From: an uncultured Granulosicoccus sp.
GTDB taxonomy: Bacteria; Pseudomonadota; Gammaproteobacteria; Granulosicoccales; Granulosicoccaceae
Assembly (NCBI GenBank): GCA_947499955.1
Contig: CANMQI010000002.1
Location: 434,001-498,000, forward strand
Length of the DNA: 64,000 nucleotides
Direction: 5' to 3'
The notes under the pieces were generated by a model. The model saw only the letters and a program-made list of their open reading frames with translations, was not told the origin of the DNA and searched no databases. The translations under genes were made by a program, and so were the position numbers. This document shows positions 27,929-37,246 of the stretch, piece by piece (positions within the stretch are counted from its first letter, which is position 1; the number at the start of each line of letters is the position of its first letter).

Positions 27929-30148
27929 CTACCGTGATGTTGTGTCGGACTGCGGAGTCTGGTTGGCTACATCGCTACCGGCGTCCAGGCTGGCCCGGGC
28001 AGGCAGGGTTGCCGGTACAGACTGCGGGTTTGTAACGCCTGTTGCATCGGAGGTCGGCAGGATCGTATTCAACTTGCCATTCCGGTTATCGACACGCTTG
28101 CCCTCGAAGTACAGGTGCAGATCGGGCAGGACGGGACGACCGTCACTGATATACGACTCATCCTGTTCGAACTGACCCAGTTGAGCAGCTCTCAGATCGT
28201 CGTACTTGCTCCGGCTGTAGAAGTCCGCCGATTCCGGGTTGCGCAGTATCGTCGGGTGCAGGAAAACCATGAGGTTGCGCTTGGATTTGCTGTTGGTGCG
28301 ATAGCGAAACAGACTGCCGAGCAGGGGGATGTCGCCCAGAAAGGGGACCTTGCTGCGTGAATCATTGATCTTGTCATCCATCAGACCACCCAGTACCAGC
28401 GTCTGGCCATCTTCCACCAGCACGGTGGTCTTGATGGATCGCTTGTTGGTCGTGATATCCGATGCGCCGGTGATCGCCGTTGTGCTGACATCGGAGACTT
28501 CCTGCTCGATCTCCATCTTGATGTTGTCGCCTTCATTGATCTGCGGCTTCACCTTGAGGCTGATACCCACATCCTGACGCTCGATGGTCTGGAAGGGATT
28601 GTCATTGGCCGAGGACAGTTGCTGACCGGTCACGAACGGTACGTTCTGGCCGACCACGATCTCGGCTTCCTGATTGTCCATGGTGACAAGCGTCGGTGTG
28701 GACAGGATGTTGTTGTCCGTATCGGAGGCAATGGCGGAGAGCAGAAAACCGAAATTCACGCCATCCGAACCGAAGCGTCCCAGAGCCAGAGAGAGTCCCT
28801 GACTCAGACTGGCGCCTTCACTGGCAAGGGTGCCGATCAGTGCCTGAGTCGCACCCCCCAGGTTGGTATAGGCAGCAGGACGATTGCTGTCGGTGCCGTC
28901 CACCGCGAAGTTGACGCCCAGTTGAGAGCTGTTGTCCGTGGTCAGTTCGGCAATGATGGCTTCCACCAGAACCTGAGCCCGGCGAATGTCCAGTTGTTCG
29001 ACAACGGCCAGAATGCTGCGCATCTCATCAGGTGGGGCTGTGATGATCAGGGCATTGGTATCTTCATCGGCCTGGATATCGACATTGGGTCGGTCGGAAT
29101 CCTGGGTGGCGCGTCTGATCAGAGATGCCGTGGGTACCTGAGGTGCCGGTGCGCCACCAGCGTCGGTCTGTGGTGCTGCTGCCGTGGAGCCACCGCCCGA
29201 TGAGTCATCGCTGCTGGTACCAATGAGCGCCTGGCCAGCGGAGACGCCGGTCAGGATGGCCAGAAGATCGGCTGCGTTGGCATAACGCAGATAGACCACG
29301 CGTGTATTACCGCCAGACTCGACCGGCGTGTCCAGATTCATGATGATGCCGCGTGTACGAGCACGGGCAGAGGGGTCGCCGCTGAGCAGAATGCTGTTGG
29401 TTCGTTCATCGGCTGCGAAACGCACCGTGCCCGGCGTTCCACTGGCCTGTCCACCACCACTTTGCAGAGACTGCATGATGCGGATGATTTCGCTGGCGGA
29501 GGCATGTCCGAGGCGCACGACTTCCACTTCATCATTATCAGGGCGGTCGATGCCCTTGATGATGTCGATCAGCCGTTGAATATTGGACGCTCTGTCCGTC
29601 ACGATCAGGGTATTGGATGAGGCGTATGCCGCCAGATGTCCTTGTTGCGGTACCAGAGGACGCAGAATGGGCACTAGCTGAGCGGCTGGCACGTTTTCTA
29701 CCTTGATCACTTGTGTGACGAGTTGGTCGGATGCGCTGTTATCCGCGCTGAAGGCCGGTACCGGGCCCTGCTTTGCGTTGACATCGGGCACGATCTTGAT
29801 CAGATCGCCACTGGGCACGGCGGCATAACCGTGAACCTGCAACACGGAAAGAAAGGTTTCGTACAGTTCCTGGGAATTCAGCGGGGTGCTCGAGATGACG
29901 GTGACTCGTGCCTTGACCCGGGGATCCACCACGAAATTGCGGCCTGACTGGCGTGATACTGTTTGAATCAGCGAGTGTATGTCCGCGTTTTTCAGGTTCA
30001 GTGTGAATGTGCCTTCCTGCGCCTGCACCGGTGTTGCCACGCCGGTCAGGGCGATGGTTCCGGTGAAGGCTGCCGTGGTTGCCACTATCGAGGCACGCAG
30101 GGCCAGAGCCGGTATCAGTTGAGGATTGGACCGATTAAACATTGTCAT
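27929..30148 (-). CDS. gspD: Type II secretion secretin GspD
   Basis: 739 residues with a signal peptide ending near VQAQ, N0 (FTLNLKNADIHSLIQTVSRQSGRNFVVDP), N1-N3 repeats and the C-terminal secretin domain (VPFLGDIPLLGSLFRYR, the family signature). It forms the outer-membrane channel. A Ser/Gly/Ala-rich linker near residues 310-335 breaks N3, which is common in this family. The C-terminal tail after residue 690 is low complexity and could hold a pilotin-binding S-domain. Two bases separate it from gspE. Confidence 0.95.
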   Translation of the reverse strand: MTMFNRSNPQLIPALALRASIVATTAAFTGTIALTGVATPVQAQEGTFTLNLKNADIHSLIQTVSRQSGRNFVVDPRVKARVTVISSTPLNSQELYETFLSVLQVHGYAAVPSGDLIKIVPDVNAKQGPVPAFSADNSASDQLVTQVIKVENVPAAQLVPILRPLVPQQGHLAAYASSNTLIVTDRASNIQRLIDIIKGIDRPDNDEVEVVRLGHASASEIIRIMQSLQSGGGQASGTPGTVRFAADERTNSILLSGDPSARARTRGIIMNLDTPVESGGNTRVVYLRYANAADLLAILTGVSAGQALIGTSSDDSSGGGSTAAAPQTDAGGAPAPQVPTASLIRRATQDSDRPNVDIQADEDTNALIITAPPDEMRSILAVVEQLDIRRAQVLVEAIIAELTTDNSSQLGVNFAVDGTDSNRPAAYTNLGGATQALIGTLASEGASLSQGLSLALGRFGSDGVNFGFLLSAIASDTDNNILSTPTLVTMDNQEAEIVVGQNVPFVTGQQLSSANDNPFQTIERQDVGISLKVKPQINEGDNIKMEIEQEVSDVSTTAITGASDITTNKRSIKTTVLVEDGQTLVLGGLMDDKINDSRSKVPFLGDIPLLGSLFRYRTNSKSKRNLMVFLHPTILRNPESADFYSRSKYDDLRAAQLGQFEQDESYISDGRPVLPDLHLYFEGKRVDNRNGKLNTILPTSDATGVTNPQSVPATLPARASLDAGSDVANQTPQSDTTSR

Positions 30149-30218
30149 TGAGAGCCGGAAGCTGTTCGCTGAGTGTAGCCGTAAAGACGCATAGGTGGTA
30201 AGTCAGGGCCGTTAGCCG

Positions 30219-31124
30219 CTATTGAGCCAGCGAAATTGAAATAGGGACCTCGACACCATCGCGCAGTATCGTGACGTCGAGACTTTCCGCCTTCACCGCG
30301 TTGCGTAGTGCACGAATTCCCTGTTTTTGACTGTTGAGCTGGATATTGTTGACACTGGTGATGACGTCACCGGCAACAATGCCCTGTGCTTCCAGTATCT
30401 CGGGGTTCTGCTTGGGGGTAATACGGTAACCGACCAGCTTGCCGTTCTCCTGGTAGGGTTCTGCAGCGACGACTCGACCCAGCATGGAAGGGTTGCGTGC
30501 CAGTGTATCGCGCAGTTCGCGCGGGTTGCTGGGCAGCTCAACCGGCTGCCCCGACTCTGCATTCTGATTCTGGCTGCGGCTGCTGGCACTCTCGATCGGG
30601 CGTGTCGCTATCGGTTGAACATTCTCGGGCAGCATCAGCTTTTCCAGCTTGCCGCGATTGCGCAGCACGACATGGTCAGGGTAGACGGCTTCCAGTGAGG
30701 TTTCACCACTGATCTTGTCGCCGATGCCGTAGGCATTCTGCTCGGCCGAACCGGCGCTGATGATGGCGATGGCGTATTCCTGGGGCTCGTAGGCAAATAC
30801 GCCTGCCAGCTGCAGATTGAGACTGGTGTTCTTGATGGGTTCCTGTGCCTTGGGGGCTTCAACTGCAACAGGCTTCTTGCTGGCATCACCAAACAGGTGG
30901 ATCGCAGAAATCGCCCGGGCCAGTTCCGTCGGGCCGGGAGCATTGTTGCTGATGGCTCTGACCGGACCGGCTTCTGCCAGTGGGGCAGGCGCGGGTTGTG
31001 GTAACAATTTGACAGTGATCATGGCCAACGCCACGCCGACACCTGCAACCAGCAAGGTGTTGGTGATGCGCGGCAGACGCGCACTCTTGTCGGACATCGT
31101 CATTGATGACGCAGTCGCACTCAT
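30219..31124 (-). CDS. gspC: Type II secretion protein GspC
   Basis: About 301 residues from ATG 31124, which has AGGA upstream; an in-frame upstream codon would add 29 unlikely residues. One membrane helix (TNTLLVAGVGVALAMITVKLL), a homology region (LAGVFAYEPQEYAIAIISAG ... YGIGDKI), and a C-terminal PDZ-like domain (GYRITPKQNPEILEAQGIVAGDVITSVNNIQL). It links the inner-membrane platform to the secretin and helps pick substrates. Confidence 0.92.
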   Translation of the reverse strand: MSATASSMTMSDKSARLPRITNTLLVAGVGVALAMITVKLLPQPAPAPLAEAGPVRAISNNAPGPTELARAISAIHLFGDASKKPVAVEAPKAQEPIKNTSLNLQLAGVFAYEPQEYAIAIISAGSAEQNAYGIGDKISGETSLEAVYPDHVVLRNRGKLEKLMLPENVQPIATRPIESASSRSQNQNAESGQPVELPSNPRELRDTLARNPSMLGRVVAAEPYQENGKLVGYRITPKQNPEILEAQGIVAGDVITSVNNIQLNSQKQGIRALRNAVKAESLDVTILRDGVEVPISISLAQ

Positions 31125-31513
31125 GATTGTGAATCCTGATAGGGGTCTGAAGTGAGGCGTTTTGCCAAAGACGAAACTAGTGTGGACAAATTGACCTCTT
31201 TTCGAGCGCAAGGTTCGTTGGAACTAACAAGGTGTGCGCAGTGTAACGCCTGACGTTGTCGTCGCAACTCGGTAGACACGGAAACACTAACAATATTGAA
31301 GCCAATACGCGCGTCTGTCATGTCAAATTGATGACGATACGGGAAGGCCGATGGATCAATGAGTCGTTGCTGATTGATGCCGGGGGAGCGTTCGTGTCGA
31401 GAGAGCCAGTCTCCGAGGTCGGCGGGGCCTCGTCTTGGAGGTCGCGAGGGTCTTCATCGCGGTACGACCCGGACAATCATGAGTCCGGGTCGAGAGGTGT
31501 AGACGGTAACCCG
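31125..31513. other. Intergenic region between the HU-like gene and gspC
   Basis: 389 bp; both flanking genes read leftward. The right-hand side must hold the gspC promoter, which I could not place with confidence. At the left end, 31466-31491 is a hairpin (described separately). I see no gene here. Confidence 0.4.
31466..31491 (-). terminator. Hairpin downstream of the HU-like gene
   Basis: GACCCGGAC and GTCCGGGTC form a perfect nine-base stem around an eight-base loop, 22 bp after the HU-like stop codon. There is no T-tract, so it is terminator-like rather than a textbook intrinsic terminator. Confidence 0.5.
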
Positions 31514-32026
31514 TTACACCATGTCTTTCAGGTTCTTCAGAGGAGTGACCTTGACGACCTTGCGAGCTGGTTTTGCCTTGAAGGTGGTTTCTTCACCCGT
31601 GAATGGGTTGATACCTTTTCGGGCTCGGGTAGCTGGACGCTTGTTGACGCGAATCTTCATCAGGCCGGGGACGCTGAATGTGCCAGGTCCGCGTGGCTTG
31701 AGGTTTTCCTGAATCATGTCGTTCAGCGCATCGAATACCGAGATGACCTGCTTGCGGCTCAGTTCTGTTGTCTCGGCAATGGATGCCAGGATTTCAGATT
31801 TGGTCGGTGGCTTCTTCACGCCGCCAGCAACAGCTGGTGATGCTTTCTTTTTCGCGACAGGGGTTTTCTTCGCGACCGGTACCTTCTTGGCGGTTGCTTT
31901 CTTGGCGGTTGCTTTCTTTGCAGTCGCTTTCTTGGCTGTTGCCTTCTTTGCAACGGCTTTCTTGGCAACGGCTTTCTTCTTCGCTACCGGTACTTTCTTG
32001 GCTACTGCTTTTTTCTTTGCCGCCAT
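31514..32026 (-). CDS. HU-family DNA-binding protein with histone H1-like Lys/Ala tail
   Basis: 170 residues. The first 70 or so are a basic tail of repeated AKK-containing units (KKAVAKK, KKATAKK, KKVPVAKK). Residues about 74-170 form an HU/IHF fold: TKSEILASIAETTELSRKQVISVFDALN and the DNA-binding arm RKGINPFTGEETTFKAKPARK. The tail resembles eukaryotic H1 and the tails of some bacterial HU proteins. Translation is supported by AGAGGAA before the ATG. It is likely an abundant nucleoid protein. An operator-bearing promoter lies upstream. Confidence 0.9.
   Translation of the reverse strand: MAAKKKAVAKKVPVAKKKAVAKKAVAKKATAKKATAKKATAKKATAKKVPVAKKTPVAKKKASPAVAGGVKKPPTKSEILASIAETTELSRKQVISVFDALNDMIQENLKPRGPGTFSVPGLMKIRVNKRPATRARKGINPFTGEETTFKAKPARKVVKVTPLKNLKDMV
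31881..32020 (-). repeat. Degenerate 15-bp tandem repeats encoding KKATA/KKAVA units
   Basis: Within the HU-like gene, units close to GCTTTCTTGGCGGTT (plus strand) recur about nine times in frame with small substitutions. They encode the Lys/Ala tail. Such arrays can expand or shrink by slippage, so tail length may differ between strains. Confidence 0.8.
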
Positions 32027-32360
32027 GTGTGATTCCTCTGCTTGCGGTTGACTTGAATTGTTAGTGCTCGAAACAACGGTAGGGGCTGGATTCAGTGATT
32101 CTTACCATCGTACAAAACGCGCGAAAAGTAACACAGTTGTCGCGCCATAGTCAGCACTTATAGACCAATAAGCGCAAAAAACCCTGTATTTACAGCAAAA
32201 AATATCACTTGCAGTCAAAAAAAGCTGTATTTACAGGGTAATTCGGGAACAGCAGACGCGATCCCGAGCATGTCATGAGAGAGACGTTGGCAGGTCGACA
32301 GGATGACTGTTCAGGCAATTTCCGATCACCCGACAAGCTGTGTCGTTGATGAAAATGCCT
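32027..32360. other. Intergenic region upstream of the HU-like gene
   Basis: 334 bp, clearly more AT-rich than the surroundings around 32160-32240. It holds the predicted HU promoter with two palindromes (described separately) and the 3' flank of yggT. No gene seen. Confidence 0.5.
32184..32236 (-). promoter_or_regulatory. Promoter of the HU-like gene flanked by twin 12-bp palindromes
   Basis: Two identical copies of CTGTA-TT-TACAG lie at 32184-32195 and 32225-32236, 41 bp apart centre to centre (about four helical turns). Between them, on the minus strand, is -35 TTGACT (32218-32213); a -10 TGTAAA at 18-bp spacing falls inside the left palindrome. A dimeric regulator bound to both would cover the promoter. 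The spacing is CTG-N6-CAG, so it is not a LexA box. Confidence 0.55.
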
Positions 32361-32963
32361 TCAGATACCGAACAGTTGCTGCAGGGTTCCCAGCAGAAAT
32401 ATCCGCAGAGCAAACAGACCGATGATGGTGAAGAAGACGGTCAGGTCCAGTCCACCCATGGGGGGAAGCAGTTTGCGAAGTGGACGCAAGACCGGTTCAC
32501 TGATGGATGAGACCAGGGAATGCACGGGGTTGCCTGCGGCGCCGGGTATCCAGCTGAGTACTGCCTGAATGATCAAGGCGAAGATGAAGACATTGAACAG
32601 TTGATGAATGAGATCGAGCACGGCAAGTATCACCAGCTTGGCAATGGGGGCTGCGCTGACCAGTATCGATTGACCCAGGGCAGGCACATAACCGAGGCTG
32701 AGCAGTTTGAATATCAGCAGCTTCAGCAGCAGTATGCCAAAGCACAGTACCAGTGATGCCGTGTCGTATCGTTTGATACTGGGAATGACGCGACGCAGTG
32801 GAATCAACAGAGGATCGGTGATGCGCACCACACCCTGAGCCAGGGGGTTGTAGTAATCGGCACGAACCGTTTGCATGACGAAACGCACTGCCACAACAGT
32901 TGCATAGAGGTTGAACAGAATGCCAAGGATGAAGCCGATGGCATTCAGTGCAGGATTGGCCAT
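32361..32963 (-). CDS. yggT: YggT family membrane protein
   Basis: 200 residues with two YggT repeats, each having two membrane helices and a PLLIPLRRVIPSI / PVLRPLRKLLPPMGGLDLT motif. The family is widespread next to proC and yggS and is linked in some organisms to cell division or osmotic stress, but its molecular role is unsettled. Here it lies 135 bp after proC, in the usual order. Confidence 0.9.
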   Translation of the reverse strand: MANPALNAIGFILGILFNLYATVVAVRFVMQTVRADYYNPLAQGVVRITDPLLIPLRRVIPSIKRYDTASLVLCFGILLLKLLIFKLLSLGYVPALGQSILVSAAPIAKLVILAVLDLIHQLFNVFIFALIIQAVLSWIPGAAGNPVHSLVSSISEPVLRPLRKLLPPMGGLDLTVFFTIIGLFALRIFLLGTLQQLFGI

Positions 32964-33098
32964 GATGGAATATTCTCCGAAAGGGTGTCAGTTACGTTGG
33001 GCAAGGGGTCTTGCCCTGACCGGACTCGAGTGAAAGGCAAGGTGCTGTCTGAGCTGCCTTTGCAGTTGCCTCTGAATCCGGACGGGCAAGAGGAGTGG

Positions 33099-33953
33099 TT
33101 ACTTCGGTGCGAGCTGGTCCCCTAACTCCACGGCACGATCATGTGCCGCCTGCATCGCCTCGCGAACGATGGCGGGAGTACCCTGTGCATCGAACACCTC
33201 AAGAGCAGCAGCAGTTGTGCCACCTTTGGAGGTGACGTTCTCGCGCAGCTGACCCGGAGGCAATTCCCGAGTACGTGCCATGCTGGCAGCACCAAAGGCG
33301 GTCTCGATGGCCAGGGTTTCAGCAGATTCGGCGTCCAGCCCGAGCGCTTGAGCAGCTGCACTCATGTGCTCTATCAGGTAGAAGAAATAAGCAGGACCAC
33401 TGCCGGATACTGCCGTAACAGCATCAAGCATGGATTCCTTCTCGACCCAGAGCGTCACACCTGCGGTATCGAGCAGGGCACTGGCCTGCGAACATTGTTG
33501 TTCCGAACATTCGTTCGAAGCAAACAGCCCGGTCACGCCCAGACCCAGCAGGGCGGGCGTGTTCGGCATACAGCGCACGACGGCAGTGCCCGAGGGCAGC
33601 CATGCCTGCATGCTGGATGCCCGAACACCGGCAGCGACCGAGACGAACAAGGGTGCTATCTGTTCCTGCGCCTGTGCGTCGAGCTTGCCGAATGCCGCCG
33701 CAAAATCACGGCAGACCGGTTCTACTATGTGTGGCTTGACCGCAATGACCAGGCCCAGGGGTTCCGCGGGCAACGCCTCGAACAGAGCGGCGAAGGAGGC
33801 TGCCGACTGTATGCCGAAACGTTCTACAACACGAGCGCAGGCTTCGCTGTTCGGATCAATGACCGTAACGCTGTCAGCTGCAGCGCCATTGTTGATCAGT
33901 CCACCGATGAGACTGCTGGCCATGTTGCCGGCACCGATGAAAACCCATTGCAT
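33099..33953 (-). CDS. proC: Pyrroline-5-carboxylate reductase
   Basis: 284 residues; last step of proline synthesis, NAD(P)H-dependent. The Rossmann start FIGAGNMASSLIGGL, VKPHIVEPV and the C-terminal signature PGQLRENVTSKGGTTAAALE are diagnostic of ProC. The start overlaps the transaldolase stop by one base (TGATG), which implies coupled translation. Confidence 0.95.
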   Translation of the reverse strand: MQWVFIGAGNMASSLIGGLINNGAAADSVTVIDPNSEACARVVERFGIQSAASFAALFEALPAEPLGLVIAVKPHIVEPVCRDFAAAFGKLDAQAQEQIAPLFVSVAAGVRASSMQAWLPSGTAVVRCMPNTPALLGLGVTGLFASNECSEQQCSQASALLDTAGVTLWVEKESMLDAVTAVSGSGPAYFFYLIEHMSAAAQALGLDAESAETLAIETAFGAASMARTRELPPGQLRENVTSKGGTTAAALEVFDAQGTPAIVREAMQAAHDRAVELGDQLAPK

Positions 33954-35080
33954 CAGCTGGCTACCGTCTGACGTTTCTCGGCCAGCACATCCAGCAGACG
34001 AGCAAAGGCTTCTTCGAAGGAGGCGATACCGCCACGCTCCAGCTCATCGGTAATGTCATTGAGCGATATACCGAGTTCGTTCAGTGCGGAAATCTCTGCA
34101 TGGGCAGCTGCCAGATTCTGTGCAAGCCTGGACTCGGCAACACCGTGATCCTTGAATGCATCCAGTGTGGCCGGCGGCAGGGTGTTGACCGTATCCGGTC
34201 CGATCAGCTCTTCTACATAGAGTACGTCGGAGTAATCGGGATTCTTCACTCCCGTGCTGGCCCACAGAAGACGCTGGGGTCGAGCACCCTGTTCCTTGAG
34301 TTTGCCGAATTGCTCGCTGCCGAAGAGATTGACGAAGTGACCATAGGCCACCTTGGCATTGGCAATGGCGATCTTGCCCAGCAGGGCCTTGGCGGCATCA
34401 CTGCCGTTTTCACTCAACGCCTTGTCGGCACTGACATCGACTCGGCTGACGAAGAAACTGGCGACAGAGGCGATACGATCGATGGAGTGGCCATCGGCCA
34501 GGCGTCTTTCCAGACCACGAATGTAGGCCTGGGCAATTTCCCGGTAACGTGAAATGCTGAAGAGCAGGGTGACGTTGACGTTGATACCCAGCGCCGTCAG
34601 GGCTTCGAATGCCTTGACACCTTCAGAGGTGCCCGGCACCTTGATCATGAGGTTCGGGCGATTGACTCTTTCATGCAGTTCGACACCCATGGCAATGGTG
34701 CCCGCGGCATCATGTGCCAGATCGGGAGTGACTTCGAGGCTGACCATGCCATCCACACCATTGGTCTGCTCGTAGGTATCGGCGAAGGCATCGGCGGCTG
34801 CCTGAATATCGGGAATGGCCAGTCGATTGAACAGCTCAAGCTGGGTGATGTCCGGCGAGCTGGCTACGATCTCGCCAATGGCCTCATCGTATTCACTGGT
34901 CTTGGCAATGGCCTGTTCGAAAATGGCCGGGTTGGATGTCAGGCCCATGATCCTGTCATCACGGATCATTGCCTGCAGGTCACCATCGAGCAGGCTTTTC
35001 TGAATGTAGTCGAGCCACATGCTCTGACCGATTTCGTAGGCAGCTGCTACCGGGTTGGAAGTCGCGTTCTGTTGGCTCAT
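33953..35080 (-). CDS. tal: Transaldolase
   Basis: 375 residues, the longer actinobacterial/cyanobacterial-type transaldolase rather than TalB-like. Schiff-base Lys147 is in NLMIKVPGT; LTSNPAIFEQAI and ASVASFFVSRVDVSAD are the other conserved strands. It moves a dihydroxyacetone unit between sugar phosphates in the pentose phosphate pathway. Its place between yggS and proC is unusual. Confidence 0.94.
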   Translation of the reverse strand: MSQQNATSNPVAAAYEIGQSMWLDYIQKSLLDGDLQAMIRDDRIMGLTSNPAIFEQAIAKTSEYDEAIGEIVASSPDITQLELFNRLAIPDIQAAADAFADTYEQTNGVDGMVSLEVTPDLAHDAAGTIAMGVELHERVNRPNLMIKVPGTSEGVKAFEALTALGINVNVTLLFSISRYREIAQAYIRGLERRLADGHSIDRIASVASFFVSRVDVSADKALSENGSDAAKALLGKIAIANAKVAYGHFVNLFGSEQFGKLKEQGARPQRLLWASTGVKNPDYSDVLYVEELIGPDTVNTLPPATLDAFKDHGVAESRLAQNLAAAHAEISALNELGISLNDITDELERGGIASFEEAFARLLDVLAEKRQTVAS

Positions 35081-35182
35081 GATGAATATGTCCTGATTAA
35101 GTGTGAGTAGTCTAACAAGATTGCCTGTATAGCAGAGGCCACTTGCATGACTGCAAAGTTCTGTCTGACGGCGCTGTCGGCA

Positions 35183-35884
35183 TCAGCTGTCGCGCTGACC
35201 GAATATGGCCGTGCCGATACGAACCAGGGTGGCACCTTCGGCAATGGCCGCCTCCATGTCCGCGCTCATTCCCATGGACAGCGTGTCCATGCCCGGGTGT
35301 CTTGTCTGCAGCGTTTGCAGGCATTCACGCAGACGGGCAAAGACGTCACGTTGCTGTTGGAAGTCGCTGCGGGGAGCAGGAATGGCCATCAGTCCGCGCA
35401 GCTTGATGCCGGGAAGTTCGGCGCACTCATCTGCCAGTTGAGCAACTTCGTCGAAGCCCACGCCGGCTTTTCCCTCTTCATTGTCCGTATTGACCTGCAG
35501 GCAGATATTCAACGATGTCATTCCCTCAGGGCGTTGTTCCGACAGACGCCGGGCGACCTTGAGTCGGTCAACGCCATGGGCCCACTGAAAGTGCTCTGCG
35601 ATACTGGCTGTCTTTCGCGACTGGATGGCGCCGATGAAGTGCCATTCCACAGAAGCGTCATCAAGGGCGAGAATCTTCTCGACGCCTTCATCCACGTAGT
35701 TTTCCCCAAAAGCGCGCTGACCCGCCTGCATGGCAGCCTGAATGGCAGCCAGTGGCTTGCGCTTGCTGACAGCCAGCAACTGCACGCTGCCCGGGAGGCG
35801 ACCATGGCGAAGTTCCTGCGTGCGGATGTCCTGCTGTACTTTCTGCAGTGCGGAAACAATGTCGGAGGCCTGGGTATCGTTCAT
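35183..35884 (-). CDS. yggS: PLP homeostasis protein YggS/PLPBP
   Basis: About 233 residues. The PLP lysine is in LLAVSKRKP, followed by FGENYVDEG, WHFIGAIQSRK and GMSADMEAAIAEGATLVRIGTAIFG, all conserved in YggS. It buffers pyridoxal phosphate and affects amino-acid metabolism. ATG 35884 is preferred; a GTG seven codons upstream is possible. It is divergent from pilT. Confidence 0.93.
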   Translation of the reverse strand: MNDTQASDIVSALQKVQQDIRTQELRHGRLPGSVQLLAVSKRKPLAAIQAAMQAGQRAFGENYVDEGVEKILALDDASVEWHFIGAIQSRKTASIAEHFQWAHGVDRLKVARRLSEQRPEGMTSLNICLQVNTDNEEGKAGVGFDEVAQLADECAELPGIKLRGLMAIPAPRSDFQQQRDVFARLRECLQTLQTRHPGMDTLSMGMSADMEAAIAEGATLVRIGTAIFGQRDS

Positions 35885-36089
35885 CTGGGATGTGTCTTTG
35901 TTCACGTTATGAAGTGTCAGCGGCCGCGTTTATCCATCAGTGCCGTATGTCGTGTTGCGACAGGCTAACAAAAACAGGGCAGCGGCCGACACTATGAACG
36001 TAAAGCAAGTACGACCACTGTGGCCGGGTTGCTCCGATGCTTCGGTTGCAGTCATTGCCTGCACCTCGACTAAACAAGGTTCAAGATTC

Positions 36090-37127
36090 ATGGATATCGC
36101 TCAACTTCTGACATTCGGCGTCAAGAATGGTGCCTCGGATATGCATCTGTCAGCCGGATTGCCACCGATGATACGCGTCGATGGTGATATGCGTCGGGTC
36201 AACGTACCGGCCCTGGATCACGCGGCCGTGCAAGCCATGGTGTACGACATCATGAACGACAAGCAGCGCAAGGACTATGAAGAGAAGCTGGAGACGGATT
36301 TCTCCTTTGAAATACCGGATACCGCTCGATTTCGTGTCAATGCCTTCAATCAGAACCGGGGTTGCGGTGCGGTGTTTCGAACCATCCCCTCCGAGGTGCT
36401 GACACTGGAGCAACTGGGCGCACCGCGGATTTTCCAGGAAATCTCGGCCCTGCCGCGCGGTATCGTCCTGGTAACCGGGCCTACCGGTTCGGGCAAGTCG
36501 ACAACGCTGGCCGCCATGATGGATTACAAGAACGACTCCGAGCTGGGCCATATCCTGACGATCGAGGATCCGATCGAATTCGTGCATGAGAGCAAGAAGT
36601 GCCTGATCAACCAGCGAGAGGTGCATCGGGATACTTACGGATTCTCCGAAGCGCTGCGTTCTGCCCTGCGTGAGGATCCGGACGTGATTCTGGTGGGGGA
36701 GATGCGTGACATGGAAACCATCTCGCTGGCCCTGACCGCAGCCGAGACAGGCCATCTGGTCTTCGGAACACTGCACACCAGCTCGGCTGCCAAGACGGTG
36801 GATCGTATCGTGGATGTCTTTCCCGCTGGCGAGAAGCCCATGGTGCGCTCTATGTTGTCCGAGTCACTGCGAGCGGTCATCTCGCAGACTCTGTTGAAGA
36901 AGACGGGTGGTGGCCGCATCGCGGCCCACGAAATCATGATCGGCACACCAGCCATACGCAACCTGATTCGCGAAGACAAGGTGGCTCAGATGTACTCCGC
37001 CATTCAGACGGGACAGGCCCATGGCATGCAGACCCTGGATCAGAATCTGAAGGAACTGGTCAATCGAGGTGTGGTTGATCTGGCCGAAGCTCGCAAGAAG
37101 GCGCAGAACCCTGACAGTCTGATGTAG
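36090..37127 (+). CDS. pilT: Type IV pilus retraction ATPase PilT
   Basis: 345 residues, the standard PilT length. Begins MDIAQLLTFGVKNGASDMHLSAG. Walker A GPTGSGKSTT, Asp box DPIEFVHESK, Walker B DVILVGEMRD, His box GHLVFGTLHTSSA and the C-terminal AIRNLIREDK motif needed for retraction are all present. It depolymerises pilin for twitching motility. The start at 36090 is set by homology; upstream in-frame sequence is not PilT-like. Confidence 0.95.
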   Translation: MDIAQLLTFGVKNGASDMHLSAGLPPMIRVDGDMRRVNVPALDHAAVQAMVYDIMNDKQRKDYEEKLETDFSFEIPDTARFRVNAFNQNRGCGAVFRTIPSEVLTLEQLGAPRIFQEISALPRGIVLVTGPTGSGKSTTLAAMMDYKNDSELGHILTIEDPIEFVHESKKCLINQREVHRDTYGFSEALRSALREDPDVILVGEMRDMETISLALTAAETGHLVFGTLHTSSAAKTVDRIVDVFPAGEKPMVRSMLSESLRAVISQTLLKKTGGGRIAAHEIMIGTPAIRNLIREDKVAQMYSAIQTGQAHGMQTLDQNLKELVNRGVVDLAEARKKAQNPDSLM

Positions 37128-37246
37128 GTGCCCCTGTGCCGTTCAGACGCTCATCGCAGTAGTCAACCCGGGTGACAGGCGGCTGATTCTGGCGCTATTG
37201 GAACCTGTCATCGGACATTCGGCTATCACAGCCTGAGGAAAAAGTT

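Noticed and set aside
31881-32020. Tandem repeats as a CRISPR array
   Set aside because: The repeats are contiguous 15-bp coding units without spacers, in frame within the HU-like gene.
32184-32236. The two CTGTA-TT-TACAG palindromes as LexA boxes
   Set aside because: The spacing is CTG-N6-CAG, four bases shorter than a LexA site.
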